Below the pieces are notes generated by a model, which was not told the DNA's origin, did not search any database, and worked only from the letters and a program-made list of their open reading frames with translations. From NCBI GenBank assembly GCA_019787685.1, contig JAHNUO010000002.1, forward strand, positions 2,170,001 through 2,234,000: a stretch of 64,000 nt of DNA, written 5' to 3'. Positions 46,222 through 58,145 of the stretch are shown in pieces (position 1 is the stretch's first letter; each line of letters opens with the position of its first letter). The position numbers and the translations under genes are program-made. This stretch comes from Chiua virens (Eukaryota > Basidiomycota > Agaricomycetes > Boletales > Boletaceae).

Positions 46222-46909
46222 TTCGTATTTTTGTCCTCGACCGCAACCACCAGGAATCACGCGAACGTGTCATTGAAACATTGACAAGGAACCTACAGCA
46301 ATCTTGGATAGTTTATTGAGCTCTGCATATCCTCCAAAGCTCCAACTTTAATTGAAGGATGCCAGCGGCTGCACCATACTTTCAAGTTAGTACTTATGGC
46401 CCCAACTTTGCACGACCACGCTACGTCGTCATGTGGACTTCCTCATTCAAGTTCAAGCAAGACTAGCTATACTAGCATGTGCGATTATAAGTATGTGTTG
46501 GATATACTACATTACTGCTCGATAATTCCTCACAGGTCCATTGATACAGTCCGTATGGAAATAACCTTGGTCGGGTTCCCGTGTGTGTCGCAGTGTGGAC
46601 ATTTGGTGAGAGTTTAAATTTTAAGATGGCCCTCCCAATTCACAAACACTGCCTTGACTTGAGCTTCTTTTTCCGTAGGCGAATGATTCGGATCATACGG
46701 CCAATATTTACGTTGGCGATCATGTTCGAAGCAAGATACATGTGTTCTGCAAAATCATTCTTACCGCTTCCTTGATCTCCGAATAAGTCTACTTCGGACC
46801 TGTACACCCACTCGATACCCACGAGGAGATCTACCCCCACCGCATATAAGTATGTGCGAATCGTTCGGATGCTCTCTTGGGTGCCCCTCCCTCCCAGTGT
46901 CCGAATCTC

Positions 46910-48216
46910 ATGCCAGAGCTCCCCCCAAATTCGCTCTTTTCCACGTTTTCCTTCATAGGTTTCCTTCTGGCGGTCCATCCATTACCCTGGCACCTCCAGT
47001 GTAAGAAGTCTTTCCTATCTTGACTAGTAGCAGTTGGTTGATCCGGTGCAGCGTGGAATACGGGAACTTGCATGTACATGCTTTGGGCCGGCCTTGGGTG
47101 TCTCATGCTCTTCATTAACTCTATCATCTGGAACGATAATACGGTAAACTGGGCGCCAGTCTGGTGCGACATATGTGAGACCGTTTTCTGGGTCTTGCGA
47201 TGATTCTGACCTGTTTTTCAGGTGCTCACTATCTCGTCGGAGCTAGCGTTGGACTTCCTGCATCATCACTCTGTATCGTCCGCCGCCTTTACTACATCAC
47301 AGAATTGCGGACGATCTCTGTTGGAGGCGCAGAGGAACGAACTTTTACCCAGTGCATCTGGAAAATGTACTGACCTTGCGAGTAGAAGAGACGCGAAATA
47401 ATTGTCGATATCTCGATCGGTATCGGGTTCCCGTGTATTGTAATTGCATTGTGTAGGTTAGTTTCTCTAAGTGAAATGATAGAATTATCATCTCATGGAA
47501 AGCAGCATATGTCGTGCAAATGAATCGTTTCATACTTTTCGAACAGGCTCGGATGCTATTTTGCCATATTCGACACACCGGCCGCGTACTTCCTGGTTAT
47601 TATGTGGCTCCTTGTCATCGGCTTGATCAGCCAAGTCTACGCGGGTGAATAATCACTCCCCTTTCCTGATCTTCGCCACCTCATAGCATGACCCACCAGT
47701 CCTCACATTTCGCAAAATTTGGCTCCAAAAAAAGGAATTGAAAAGAATGCTTCAACCCGGCTTCTCTATTGGCAGCGGACGCTACTGGCGCCTCTTGGGA
47801 TTGTGTACCTACGGAAATCATCTTCACTGTTCCACTCAGCATCTATGTGATCGTCATCAGGCGTGGTCGAAGGTGTCGTCCCATATGGGTCATGGGCATC
47901 GGTGCATTCGGAAACTTCGCAAGCCTTCATAGTCCCGGCGGTCGTCTGGAAGACCGACGCGAGCTGGGCCATCGCATTGGAATCAGAAAGGTGGTTCTTC
48001 GTTCTTTGTGCATTTGTTATTTCTGCGTTCCTTGGTTGGGGTCGGGAGGCGAGACACTTCTACGGCCAGGCCTTTTGGTGTGTCTTTCGTCATCTCGGGT
48101 ATTCGAAGCCAGTCCGCCTCCAGATCATTACCGATGCCATTCGAAGCACCAGCACGCTCGGCCTTGGAATCCTCTTCGCACGGCATGTGGTCTACTGTGG
48201 ACGAAGGATCAAATGA
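46910..48216 (+). pseudogene. STE3-type pheromone receptor pseudogene
   Basis: This is a tandem paralogue of the receptor at 49310-50746 with the same exon layout. Exons 1-3 are still readable (PPNSLFSTFSFIGFLL, WNTGTCMYMLWAGLGC, GASVGLPASSLCIVRRLYY). The donor after exon 3 has lost GT (GCAGAG followed by GAACG, against GCAGAG|GTGAA in the intact copy). Exon 5 is out of frame before GCYFAIFDTPAAYFL. One extra base sits before EIIFTVPLSIYVIV and a further shift before GVVPYGSWASVHS. The end again matches (RWFFVLCAFVISAFLGWGRE, FRHLGYSKP). It is dead as a receptor. Confidence 0.9.
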
Positions 48217-49309
48217 AAATTCACTGACCCTCCCACCACTCCGCCGCTTATGCCCCTGGATATCACTTGGCTGAACGCACTTGTGACCCCACCAGAGCCT
48301 GCACGTTACACAGATCGCAGGTCTATCCAGGGTGTAGAGCGCGATGTATTTTGACCCTACATTCCTATTCAGCGAAGTTTCATCTACTTCTTGCCTTTCT
48401 TGGATAGCACGATACTATGCGATTGCGCTCCCCTTATTTTGACTCTTAGTTTCTTGTCCAAGGCTATTGCTCCGTCCTCGCTCAGCCATGTCTCGGTTTC
48501 ATACAATTGCACTATTAACCTGTGTATGCTCTCGCGACTTTCGATGTGTAATTGTCTCCTGTCTCATTCAGAATTGGATCTGACTACTTATTCTCAATAC
48601 AGTGATCCTTCTCACAGAGGAAACAGGCGCTCAGTTGCCCGCAGCTTGATCCGACCACCATGGATACTCGAGTTCCTTGGTTACGTGCCGAGTTAAGTTG
48701 TGCTACTGGCCGGCGATGACCAACCGATCAGTCGATCATGTTGTGCAAGGTTGGTTTGCGAGTCTGTGCACTACGTTCGCTGACCCCACTAGTATCGGTT
48801 ATTCCTTGACAGTTGATTGCAGGCGATTATTTGGGTGGTCGTTCGTACTTTCGTTCCTTAGTAAGTGTGCATTGGGGAAGTTGGTTCCATCCGGACCGTG
48901 GTCAGTAAGCAACCAGCTACTAGACGTCATTGCAACGCGAATCAAAGAACTCACATAAATGAAACAATGCACACTGATGTGATGGCCGGCCTCTTTTTTG
49001 GCTCATAATAGCACAAAGGCTATCCAAAGCCGGAAGGTTGAAGATCTCTCTTGAGATGGGCCGGTACCTTGACTTGAACTTCGTGAGTATCTTTCCGTGA
49101 ACGCCAAAGATGAATCCTTTTCGTTATCTTGGCGACTTTGTATTCTAAATAAGGCACCAGTACGGTGGCGTGTACCATCTTTAAGGCTGTCCTTGATTTC
49201 GAACTAGTCTGCTTTAAGGAGACCGCACTACCTCAATACCCACGAAACTCTTTCCATCGCGCATAAGTAGAATGTCTGGATCAACTTCTTACTTGTCGTT
49301 CAAAACCCC
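48217..49309. other. spacer between receptor copies; no pheromone gene seen
   Basis: I looked on both strands for a short ORF ending in cysteine, two aliphatic residues, a final residue and a stop. I found none apart from a meaningless 7-codon frame at 48959. The segment just before 49310 has a TATA-like GCATAAGTA, also seen as GCATATAAGTA before the pseudogene, so the promoter was duplicated with the gene. Confidence 0.5.
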
Positions 49310-50746
49310 ATGCTAGAACCTCCCCCCAACTCACTCTTTTCTGTACTTTCATTTATAGGCTTCCTTCTGTCAGGTCTTCCGTTGCCCTGGCATCTCCAGT
49401 GTAGGTTTTTCCATTCCTGATAGGCAAGAGTTGACAAAATTCGGTGCAGCGTGGAATACAGGGACCTGCACGTACATGCTTTGGACCAGTTTCGGATGCC
49501 TCCTTTTGTTCATCAACTCCATCGTGTGGAATGATAACGTGACAAACTGGGCACCCGTCTGGTGCGATATATGTAAGAATATTTGGTGATTCTTTGGTGA
49601 TTCTCATAAATTGTTCGCTAGGCGCTCATTTTCTCGTCGGAGCTAGTGTTGGAATTCCTGCATCAGCTCTCTGCGTCATCCGTCGCCTTTACTACATGAC
49701 GAAGCTACAGAGGATCTCAGTCGAGGACGCAGAGGTGAATTCGTACCTTAGAATACGCGGAAATGTTATCTAATCTCTCAAATAGAAGAGATGCGAAATA
49801 ATTGTCGACATCTCGATTAGTATTGGTTTCCCGTGTGTTATAATGGTATTAGGTACGCTCCCTGTGATTGAGATGACAGCACTGCGTCTCATAAAAATAG
49901 CGTATGTCGTGCAAGGTCGACGCTTTATGATCCTGGAAGAGTTCGGATGCTACTTACCCATAGTCAATACGCTGTCCGCGTACTTCCTGATCTATATGTG
50001 GCCACTCGTTATTGGTTTGATTAGCCAGGTCTACGCGAGTGAGTCCCATCATATTCATTTACATGATCTTCGTGAACTTATAGTATCACCTGCCAGTCCT
50101 CATATTTCGCAGAACTTTACTGCACAAACAACAATTGAGGAAAATGCATCACGCAGGCTATCCTATCAATAGTAGTCGCTATTGGCGCCTCATGCTATTG
50201 TGTTGTATGGAAATCATCTTCACTGTTCCACTCAGCATTTATGTGATCGTCACAAACGTGCTTCTTTACGAACTCGTCCCTTACTCATGGGAATCGGTAC
50301 ACTCCGACTTTTCTCAAATCGTCCAAATCCCGACCGACGTTTGGCAGAGAACACCTTTGGAAGCTAGCGGTGTGGAATCATCGAGGTGGTTCTTTGTTCT
50401 TTGCGCATTCGTTGTTTTCGCGTTCTTTGGTTGGGCTGAGGAGAGTAGAAATTTTTACCGCCAGGCGTTTCGGTCTGTATTTCGTCATCTTGGGTATTCG
50501 AAGACATCCAATCTCATGTCTTCACCGATCCAATTCGAAGCATCGACACACTTGGAGTTCTCGTCGCCCAGCTTGCGGTCTAGTGGGGACGAGGTGTCAA
50601 AGGGAGATCCACCAAGGCTTCCTCCGATCGACCACCTCGCACTTCACATGGACGTTGATTGGCTGAGCAAGCCCGTGGCCCCACCAGAGCTTGCACACGG
50701 CAGAAACCGGTGGTCCTTGCAGCCTTTGGAACGTAATCTCGTTTAA
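49310..50746 (+). CDS. STE3: STE3-type pheromone receptor (seven-helix GPCR)
   Basis: STE3-class receptors bind farnesylated lipopeptide pheromones and signal through a G protein to the mating MAP-kinase pathway at the plasma membrane. Six exons (49310-49400, 49450-49572, 49622-49734, 49786-49852, 49901-50038 and 50097-50746) join in phase to 393 residues. Conserved parts are LSGLPLPWHLQSWNTGTC, NSIVWNDNVTNWAPVWCDI, GASVGIPASALCVIRRLYY, AYVVQGRRFMILEEFGCYLP, WPLVIGLISQVYA, SRYWRLMLLCCMEIIFTVPL and FGWAEESRNFYRQAFRSVF. A cytosolic tail of about 100 residues follows. No break was seen. Whether it belongs to the mating-type locus or is a receptor-like paralogue cannot be told here. Confidence 0.92.
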
Positions 50747-51345
50747 CTTACTGCATCCCAAACCAGATCTTCAATTTACTTTCGCTTTGGATAGAACCTA
50801 CTCACTCAGATAATTCTATGCAACTTTTTTCTCCGGCTCTGGGCCACGCGCTGGTTGTCCTGGCTCATTTGTGTCTTGTCTTCTGTATAGTGTTGTGGAA
50901 CCACAAAACTAGGCTAGGTATAAACCTGCACCTTACAATATGAGTTTGTATATCCTTTGCAAATCCAAACCCTTCGGATTCATAATCTGATCTTCTCTAA
51001 TATAGATATCGGTGCTAGTTGACGGGTACTTGAAGGAAGTAGGATTATGATTGTTAATTGCTTTCCGGACGCAGATTGATTTCATTGCGGCCTGAGTATC
51101 CTTGAGACCTATAATTAGTATGTGCGGGCTCGGCAGGGTAATCAGTCATTATATTTTAATAGATATCCATCCTGTGCTCCACGGCATTAGGGCGTGTATT
51201 CTCACGAAGGATGCAGCGGGCGCTTCTGAATCGCCTTCCGCAGCTTGATACCATTGGCACGGACGGTACGAGTTCCTTCGTTATTGTGGGGTAAGTGTAC
51301 GCCGCCCAAGGACGATCGATCTGGTCTACACTGATTTTTCCAGCA

Positions 51346-52143
51346 ATGTCTTTCCGCACATCAGGTTCGAGTATGTCCCTCCCCTCGACCTTGGATTCGG
51401 ATTCCGACAGCATGGATTCACTCTTTGACGAACCGACCAACATATCGATTCCCGTGGCGATGCGGTGCGCCCCGCCTATTCCGGGGCTCTTCGTCCCTCC
51501 CATCTCTATTCCCCTAGAACTAGCGGCACACATAACGGACGAATGCATGCGTCTTTACTTCGAAGGAAAGGATGTCAATCAGATCATGCTCTTTGGACGT
51601 ACCGCGACGATCGTGGATGAAGAAGAGGACACTGACGCGAAGATGGGTAAAGGTCTGCCACCGATCTTGATCCAACTGCTTCATCACCTATCTTCTCTGT
51701 TACAACCCTGGATTCCGCTTGATCTCCACGATCATCTTTTTCCATCAAGGGCCGCTCCGCCTCGAGCACGACAGGCGATTCTGAATCTTTATAGCCCTGG
51801 CGAAGGAATTACGCCACATGTTGACTTGTTGAACCGATTTGACGATGGGATTATTGGGGTCAGCTTGTGTGGAAGTTGCGTCATGTCATTCGAGGAAGTG
51901 GAGAGCGCTATCGAAGGAGGTGGGAAGAATTGGAATTTGTACTTGCCGGAGAGGAGTGTAATGGTGATGTCAAAGGATGCACGGTACCACTGGAAGCATG
52001 GTATACCGGGGAGGACACACGACCTCGTCGAAGACAAGGACAGCACCAATGGATCCTGCCTGATCAAGAGAGGCATTAGATTGAGTATTACCTTTCGATG
52101 GCTGCTCCCCGGGGCAGACATCGTTGGTGGGCCAGATGCATAA
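51346..52143 (+). CDS. AlkB-like 2-oxoglutarate/Fe(II) dioxygenase
   Basis: This is a single open exon of 265 residues. AlkB-family enzymes remove alkyl groups from nucleic acids or proteins, or modify tRNA. The core has QAILNLYSPGEGITPHVDLL, with the iron H-x-D in HVD, then FDDGIIGVSLCGSCVMSF, the third iron ligand in YHWKHGIPGRTHD, and the oxoglutarate arginines in RLSITFRWLLPG. This order is closest to ALKBH8/ALKBH6-like proteins. The ATG at 51346 follows a splice-acceptor-like TTTTTCCAGCA, and a donor-like GTAAGT stands at 51291. A 5' exon from ATG 51211 is conceivable, but the phases do not match. No RNA-binding or methyltransferase domain is attached. Confidence 0.88.
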   Translation: MSFRTSGSSMSLPSTLDSDSDSMDSLFDEPTNISIPVAMRCAPPIPGLFVPPISIPLELAAHITDECMRLYFEGKDVNQIMLFGRTATIVDEEEDTDAKMGKGLPPILIQLLHHLSSLLQPWIPLDLHDHLFPSRAAPPRARQAILNLYSPGEGITPHVDLLNRFDDGIIGVSLCGSCVMSFEEVESAIEGGGKNWNLYLPERSVMVMSKDARYHWKHGIPGRTHDLVEDKDSTNGSCLIKRGIRLSITFRWLLPGADIVGGPDA

Positions 52144-52325
52144 GACCTAGATTTATTAATACCACTCAAGAGCAATCTGAATTCTGACTGCGTTGTAGCA
52201 CGAAGAGGAGTTGTGGAAAAGCAATGAAGATTAGTCGTGTTTAACACGCACAGCAATCTACATTGCCGGTTGTGTCTATGATCCTATGCCTATGTGTCCA
52301 TACAAGCGAATATCGTGCCGTGTGC

Positions 52326-52770
52326 TTAGAATCCACCACGCAGGGCGAGAACGAGGTGGAGAACTGATCCAGCTGTAATGTTGAACTCCTTTGCAGTCTT
52401 ATCATCAGGCCTAAACATATGTTAGAATATCGAGAACGTTCGATTTAGAATGAGTGCTTCACATCTGTCTTCCACCAAAAATCAGTCTTTGTTGCTGTGG
52501 TGGCACACCGGACTGTTCCTCAACCTTCTCCTTTATCCGAGTGATCTGTGGAGGAAAATAAGTCTACGTGTATCCAAACGAAGCATCTCACTATTCACCT
52601 TGTCCTCCGGATCGATGTCAAGCTCAATCTGAACATCACTAAATGAGATAGGCTGCCGTTGATTTGTATAGTACCTACCTCTTTACCAGTCAGCGTCTTG
52701 GAGGGTCAAAGTTAGCACGAGATAAAAATTGTGTCGTGGATAAAAGGAGTACCTTGACTTTGATCAACAT
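52326..52770 (-). CDS. RUB1: NEDD8/Rub1 ubiquitin-like modifier precursor
   Basis: NEDD8 is conjugated to cullins and activates cullin-RING ubiquitin ligases. Five exons (52770-52753, 52696-52679, 52628-52599, 52545-52463 and 52410-52326) join in phase to exactly 77 residues. The start is [20 protein letters not shown], the middle has [20 protein letters not shown] and [19 protein letters not shown], and the end is LVLALRGGF. The single residue after GG shows that a C-terminal hydrolase must trim it. An alanine at position 72 (LALRGG) distinguishes NEDD8 from ubiquitin (LRLRGG). The first two exons are only 18 bp each. No long ORF exposes this gene. Confidence 0.96.
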
Positions 52771-53253
52771 GACTTCAACGTTTCGCGACGCGTTCTCTGA
52801 CAATCTAGTTGCAGTCGAAGAGTAGTCACAACTAGGGTTTGCTGACTAAGGCCATGGTAGCCGGTCGGGCCGTACCGCGGCCTACTACTAGCTAAGACCT
52901 TCAAGCAGGGGTTGGCGGCACTTTGCGAGACGTCACTCAACCTGGAACGTCCTCTCACGATGGCTCAAGCGTGACGAGCACCAGTTGCCTGCGAGTATCC
53001 ACCCTTTTCCAGTTGAAGAACTTATCTTTTCGAGAACCCGTTGCCAGCGAAACACGGATTCAGATGCGGCAACAGGGTCGTCGTATCGCCATCTAGAAGG
53101 TTCAACGTTGTAGACGTAAAATCATGCAAGTCCGCAGTCTCCGCACATTGAGTCACTGATCTGACGTTCCCAAGCCATCTCAGCCATCGCCATTTTGCTG
53201 CACGTCCGTTGCACTTCATAGCCGACTACAGCATATCCTATATCGCTATCGAG

Positions 53254-55531
53254 ATGGATTCGCGAAGGGTTGGGGCGCAGGATAACCATATGCAACCCCA
53301 AAGTAACGACACGATCGTCTCTCAGCTCGCAGAGCAAGACAAAGTACCCTGGTACTGCAAGCCAAACCTTCGACTCTTATATCTCTTGATGCTTCCGACC
53401 TGTATCGGAGTGGAGATGACGAGTGGGTAAGTGTTCGAAGATGCCTGCTGAATGAAGGATTACTGAGAGGAGGAAAGCTTCGACGCGTCCATGGTGAATG
53501 GCTTGCAAGCCATCCCCTCCTGGCTTGATTGTAGGGCGATCACTTAGTGAATGTCCGATTCGAAGGCTGATTGGGACGACAGACTATGACCACCCTCGTT
53601 CCGCTTCATTGGGCCTCATGTCTGCTATGTATTCTCTGGGTTCCGTTGGTGCTCTTCCGTTTGTTTCTTCGATCGTCGATAAATTCGGGCGACGATTCCC
53701 CATTTTACTTGGAGGTACGATTTCAATAATTGGGGCAATTCTTCAAGGGTCTGCATCGACCTGTGAGTTATTGATAAGCACCAGACCCCACCACGCTTAC
53801 ATGTCTAACGCGGTAGTCACGATGTTTATATTTGCTCGTTTTATCCTGGGATCTGCCAATGTCTTTTGCGTTGTAGCGGCCTCATCCATGATCGGTGGTA
53901 AGACAGAGTGGATTCAACTTACCCAAAGTCTTACATTATTGAAGAACTCTCCCATCCGAAGGAACGAGCGGTCATGGGTTGCCTTTTTAATACTTCTTAC
54001 GCGCTCGGTGAATCGAAAAGCGTCTATTGAGACGTGCTTTTAGGCTGATTCACTCTAGGTGCTGTAACTGCTGCCGGGGTTACCCTCACGACGTTCGCTA
54101 TGACCAACAATTGGGGGTGGAGAATCCCATCTTTTGTTCAAATGGTGCCCAGTTTACTTCAAGTCTCGTTCATTTTCTTCCTTCCAGAATCACCTCGTTG
54201 GCTTGTCTCTCAAGGGAGAAAAACTGAGGCGTACGCTATTCTTGTGAAGTATCACGGGGAGGGTGATGAAAATTCAGACTTTGTCAAGGCGGAGTACAGC
54301 CAGATCGAGCAAACTCTGGAAGCTGAACTTACGGTCGCCAAAATAAGCCAGAAGGACGTATTTTCCACGCCAGGGATGCGAAAGCGTGTCATCGTGGCCG
54401 CATTCCTTGCTCTCTTCACCCAATGGTGTGGAATTGGACTGATGTCGTAAGTCCGCCACCAGTACCTGGCCTTTTGACTGTCCGAATCCTTATCTCAAAC
54501 ACAGACAGTACCTTTCCCCTGTCTTGGACAGCATTGGCGTTCGTGATAACCGGACGAAGCATATAATCAACCTTTCAAGAGTTTCCTGGAGCTTCGTGAA
54601 TGGTACAATCTTCTCGTTTCTTGTGCCAAGGTACCCTCGGCGGAGTACATTTTTAGTACGTAGTTTGGTCATTCTGATACAAGTTCTGTTTTCAACATTT
54701 CCATAGGTGTGTACTATCACCGTCTTTGTCTTGTTTACCGCTTGGACTATAGCTACTGCGGAGTATTCATTCAATCAGAGCAAGGTCTCTGCTCACCTAG
54801 TGATTGTGTAAGTTGTGTCCACCAAATCAGCGCGAATTGACTTCTTATCATACTCCTCGCAGTCTCATTTTTTTGTATAGTCCCGCTTATAACTTGGGGT
54901 TCAATGCCTTACCTTACGGTAAGTGTGATCCCATTTGTATGACATTCAACCCTTGTGATGAATTGGATTCATAACAGCTTTCCTGGTTGAGCTCTTCCCG
55001 TTCCATGTTCGAGCCAGGGGTATCGCCTTGTATCAGTGGTGGCTTCGTGGTGCGGGATTCTTCGATCAGTTTGTGGCTCCAATTGGCATAGACACCGCAG
55101 GTGCGTCCATCTTTCTACTGCATCACTTGTCGGTCCGATCAACTCTGGTGGGATCACTCGGTAATAGGTTGGCGATGGTACATCATGTAAGCTCTCATTA
55201 TTCATTTGTGGAACGTGAACTTTGGACGACTGCTGACACACATTAGCTATTGTGTCTGGAACGCCTTCCAGGTCGTGTTTGTCTACCTCATGTTTCCCGA
55301 GACATCGGGGCGTACGCTTGAAGAGCTAACATTCTGTGAGTGCATTCGTGCCTTCTGAGTGATATGGTGCAATTTTGACGGAATACATCGATAGTATACG
55401 AGAATGAACAAGATACCTACAGGAGTGCTGAAGTGGAGATACTTCGTGAAGAAGGGGGGTGTGAAACATATGGTACCATGGAGGCGGGACCCAGAAGAAC
55501 TGGACACGTGCCTGCGTAACGATTCACACTA
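53254..55531 (+). CDS. MFS sugar transporter, tandem copy 1
   Basis: This is a sugar-porter-family uniporter or proton symporter of the plasma membrane, of the fungal lactose/hexose-permease-like group. Thirteen exons join in phase to 537 residues. Motifs are NGLQAIPSWLD, SASLGLMSAMYSLGSVGALP, the MFS loop in VDKFGRRFPILLGG, ARFILGSANVFCVVAASSMI, ELSHPKERAVMGCLFN, the sugar-porter signature PESPRWLVSQGRKTEA, FLALFTQWCGIGLM, FPFHVRARGIALYQWW and the C-terminal PETSGRTLEELTF. About 12 helices are expected. The substrate is unknown. No break was seen. The upstream 480 bp show no other gene. Confidence 0.92.
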
Positions 55532-55853
55532 ATGTGACCTGGGTGGCCCATCAGGTGAATGGTGCGCCGCGTCCCATAACTAGTATCTGCGCACACTTGA
55601 TCAAATATTGCCCTTCGTTGTCGAGCCGCCTCCTGGCCTGAGTTGGTCGCGCTCAGGTTGATTCTCATTCCCTTAGTCCAAGTACTTCATTATATATTAG
55701 ATTACCTTTTCTAGTAAATCGCCTTTCTGGGCTCCGCCATATCGCGAGCAGTAAACCTGAAACGGCCTTCTCAGGCTGCACACTCTGCAAGTTTGAATCT
55801 ATATTCTGCTGTGGGTCGAACTTGGATACGCATTCCCTCACATCGCTATCGAA

Positions 55854-58145
55854 ATGAACTCGCGGAGGGATGCACTGGAAGGTCATGTTCAGTTAGAAAG
55901 TAATTTCGACCGTGACACGCCCGGGCCAATTGTCTCTCAGCTCGCAGAGCAAGACAAGGTGCCTTGGTACTGCAAACCCAACCTTCGCCTCTTATATCTC
56001 TTGATGCTTCCAACATGTATAGGAGTGGAGATGACGAGCGGGTAAGTGTTTGGTTTGAGGATGCTTGTTGAATGATAACTCACTAAAGCTAATCAAGTTT
56101 CGACGCGTCCATGGTGAATGGATTGCAAGCCGTGCCATCATGGCTTGAATGTAAGGCGGTCCCTTAGTTGAGGTCCAAAGGGACTCATTCGAGTGATGAT
56201 AGATTATCATCATCCACGTTCCGCTTCATTGGGCCTCATGTCTGCCATGTATTCTCTGGGTGCTGTTGCTGCTATTCCGTTTGTTTCTTCGGTCGTCGAT
56301 ACGATTGGAAGGCGATACCCTATACTATTTGGGGGCATTATCCAGATAATTGGGGCAATCCTTCAAGGATCCGCAGCAAACTGTGAGTTATTGATATTCT
56401 CACTGGAACATAGGATAAAGTTAAGCTGAATACAATAGTCACGATGTTCATATTTGCTCGTTTCGTCCTTGGATTTGCCAATGTCTTCTGCGTTGTAGCA
56501 GCCTCTTCCCTGACTGGAGGTGAGAATTAGGCGGTGTTGTTCCTGCCCATCGGGTTGTTGAATGTTGTGAAGAACTTTCACATCCGAAGGAGAGAGCCAT
56601 TATGAGCTCCCTTTTTTGTATTTCATGGGATCTCGGTATGCCGAAGATTTTTGCTTCACAGAATGTGCCGTCAAGCTGATTCAATTCAATCAAGGTGCTG
56701 TATTTGCTGCCGGGGTCACCTTCACGACTTTCGTTATGACCAGCAATTGGGGGTGGAGAATCCCATCCCTCCTTCAAGTAGTGCCCAGTTTACTTCAAGT
56801 CACGTTCATTCTCTTCGTCCCAGAATCACCTCGTTGGCTTGTCTCGAAAGGGAGAAAAGCGGAGGCATACGCTATCCTTGTAAAGTACCATGGTGAGGGC
56901 GACGAGAACTCAGACTTCGTCAAGGCGGAGTATCGCCAGATTGAGCAGACTCTGGAGGCAGAACTGAGAGTTGCACAGATGAACCAGAAGGATGCCTTTT
57001 CAACGCCGGAGATGAGAAAACGTGTCACGATAGCTACCTTCCTCGCCTTGTTCGGGCAGTGGAGTGGAGTTGGATTGATTTCGTAAGCCTACAGTGATTG
57101 GTGCTCATCTTCCATAACAGAAGCCTGATTTTGGGCACAGATACTATCTTTCACCCATCCTGGACAGTATTGGCATTCACGATAACCGGACAAAGCATGT
57201 TATCAACCTTTGCAAAGTGTCATGGAGCCTCGTGAATAGTACAATCTTCTCGTTCACAGTGCCTAGATACCCTCGCAGGAGTATATTTTTAGTACGGCAG
57301 TAGTCATTTTGATCCTAGTTTCGCTGCTAACCCTCCCTTAGTTGAGTTCTGTCTCCCTCTTCATTGTGTTTAGTGCTTGGACTATAGCTAGTGCAGTGTA
57401 TTCGTTCACTCAGAGCAAGTTATCTGCTCAAGTGGTGGTCGCGTAAGTTTTCGTTCACTCGAAGGAGCGTTTGTCACCACTCACCGTGTGTTCTGCAGTC
57501 TCATTTTTTTGTACAGCCCCGCCTTTAACCTTGGATTCAACGCCTTGCCTTACAGTAAATACTGTCCCATCCGTATCATCTAATGGCTCTGAACATAGGG
57601 ATCTCTAATAGCTTTCTTGACCGAGCTCTTCCCATTCCATGTCCGAGTCAGGGGCATCGCAACCTATCAGTGGTGGCTCCAATGTGCGGGATTCTTCAAT
57701 CATTTTGTGAATCCAATTGGTATGGACGCTGCAGGTGCGTCTACATGTATGTCGTGTGCACAACTTGTGGTTCTGATGAAGCCGGGGGTTGTTTGACATT
57801 AGGTTGGCGATGGTACATCATGTGAGTTCTTCTTTGCAGCGTGAACATCAGCTGACTGACGAAAGACATTAGTTACTGTTTCTGGAACGCCTTCCAGGTC
57901 GTCTTTGTCTATCTCATGTTTCCCGAGACATCGGGGCGTACGCTTGAAGAACTGACATTCCGTGAGTGCATCCGTGCCTTCTGAGTGATACCGAGCAGTT
58001 TTGACGGGATACATCAATAGTATACGAGAACGAACAAGATACCTGCAGGGATGCTGAAGTTGAGAGAGTGCGCGAACAGGGAGAAAGCGTAACATATGGT
58101 AGCATGGAGGTTAGACCTAGAGAAATTATCAAGAGATCAGATTGA
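55854..58145 (+). CDS. MFS sugar transporter, tandem copy 2
   Basis: This is a close paralogue of the gene before it, starting 323 bp downstream of that gene's stop. It also has thirteen exons and 538 residues. Exons 2 to 12 have exactly the same lengths as in copy 1 (53, 180, 81, 63, 388, 151, 101, 56, 123, 19 and 89 bp), and only exon 1 and exon 13 differ. Motifs match: MSAMYSLGAVAAIPFVSSVV, DTIGRRYPILFGG, PESPRWLVSKGRKAEAYAIL, VRVRGIATYQWWLQ and PETSGRTLEELTF. The exon 8 start differs (LSSVSLFIVFSAW against VCTITVFVLFTAW). Both copies appear functional, which suggests divergence in substrate or expression. Confidence 0.92.

Noticed and set aside
46549..46617. GGGTTCCCGTGTGT resembling receptor exon 4, a possible third STE3 relic
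   Set aside because: The match is a short run only; no neighbouring exons could be found.
48959..48982. Tiny ORF ending in C-T-L-M and a stop, resembling a pheromone CaaX end
   Set aside because: It has only seven codons and is closed by an upstream stop; pheromone precursors are about 35 residues or longer.
51211..51290. Upstream coding exon of the AlkB-like gene starting at ATG 51211
   Set aside because: Donor GTAAGT at 51291 and acceptor CAG before 51344 look real, but joining them puts the AlkB frame out of phase; it may be a 5' UTR intron.
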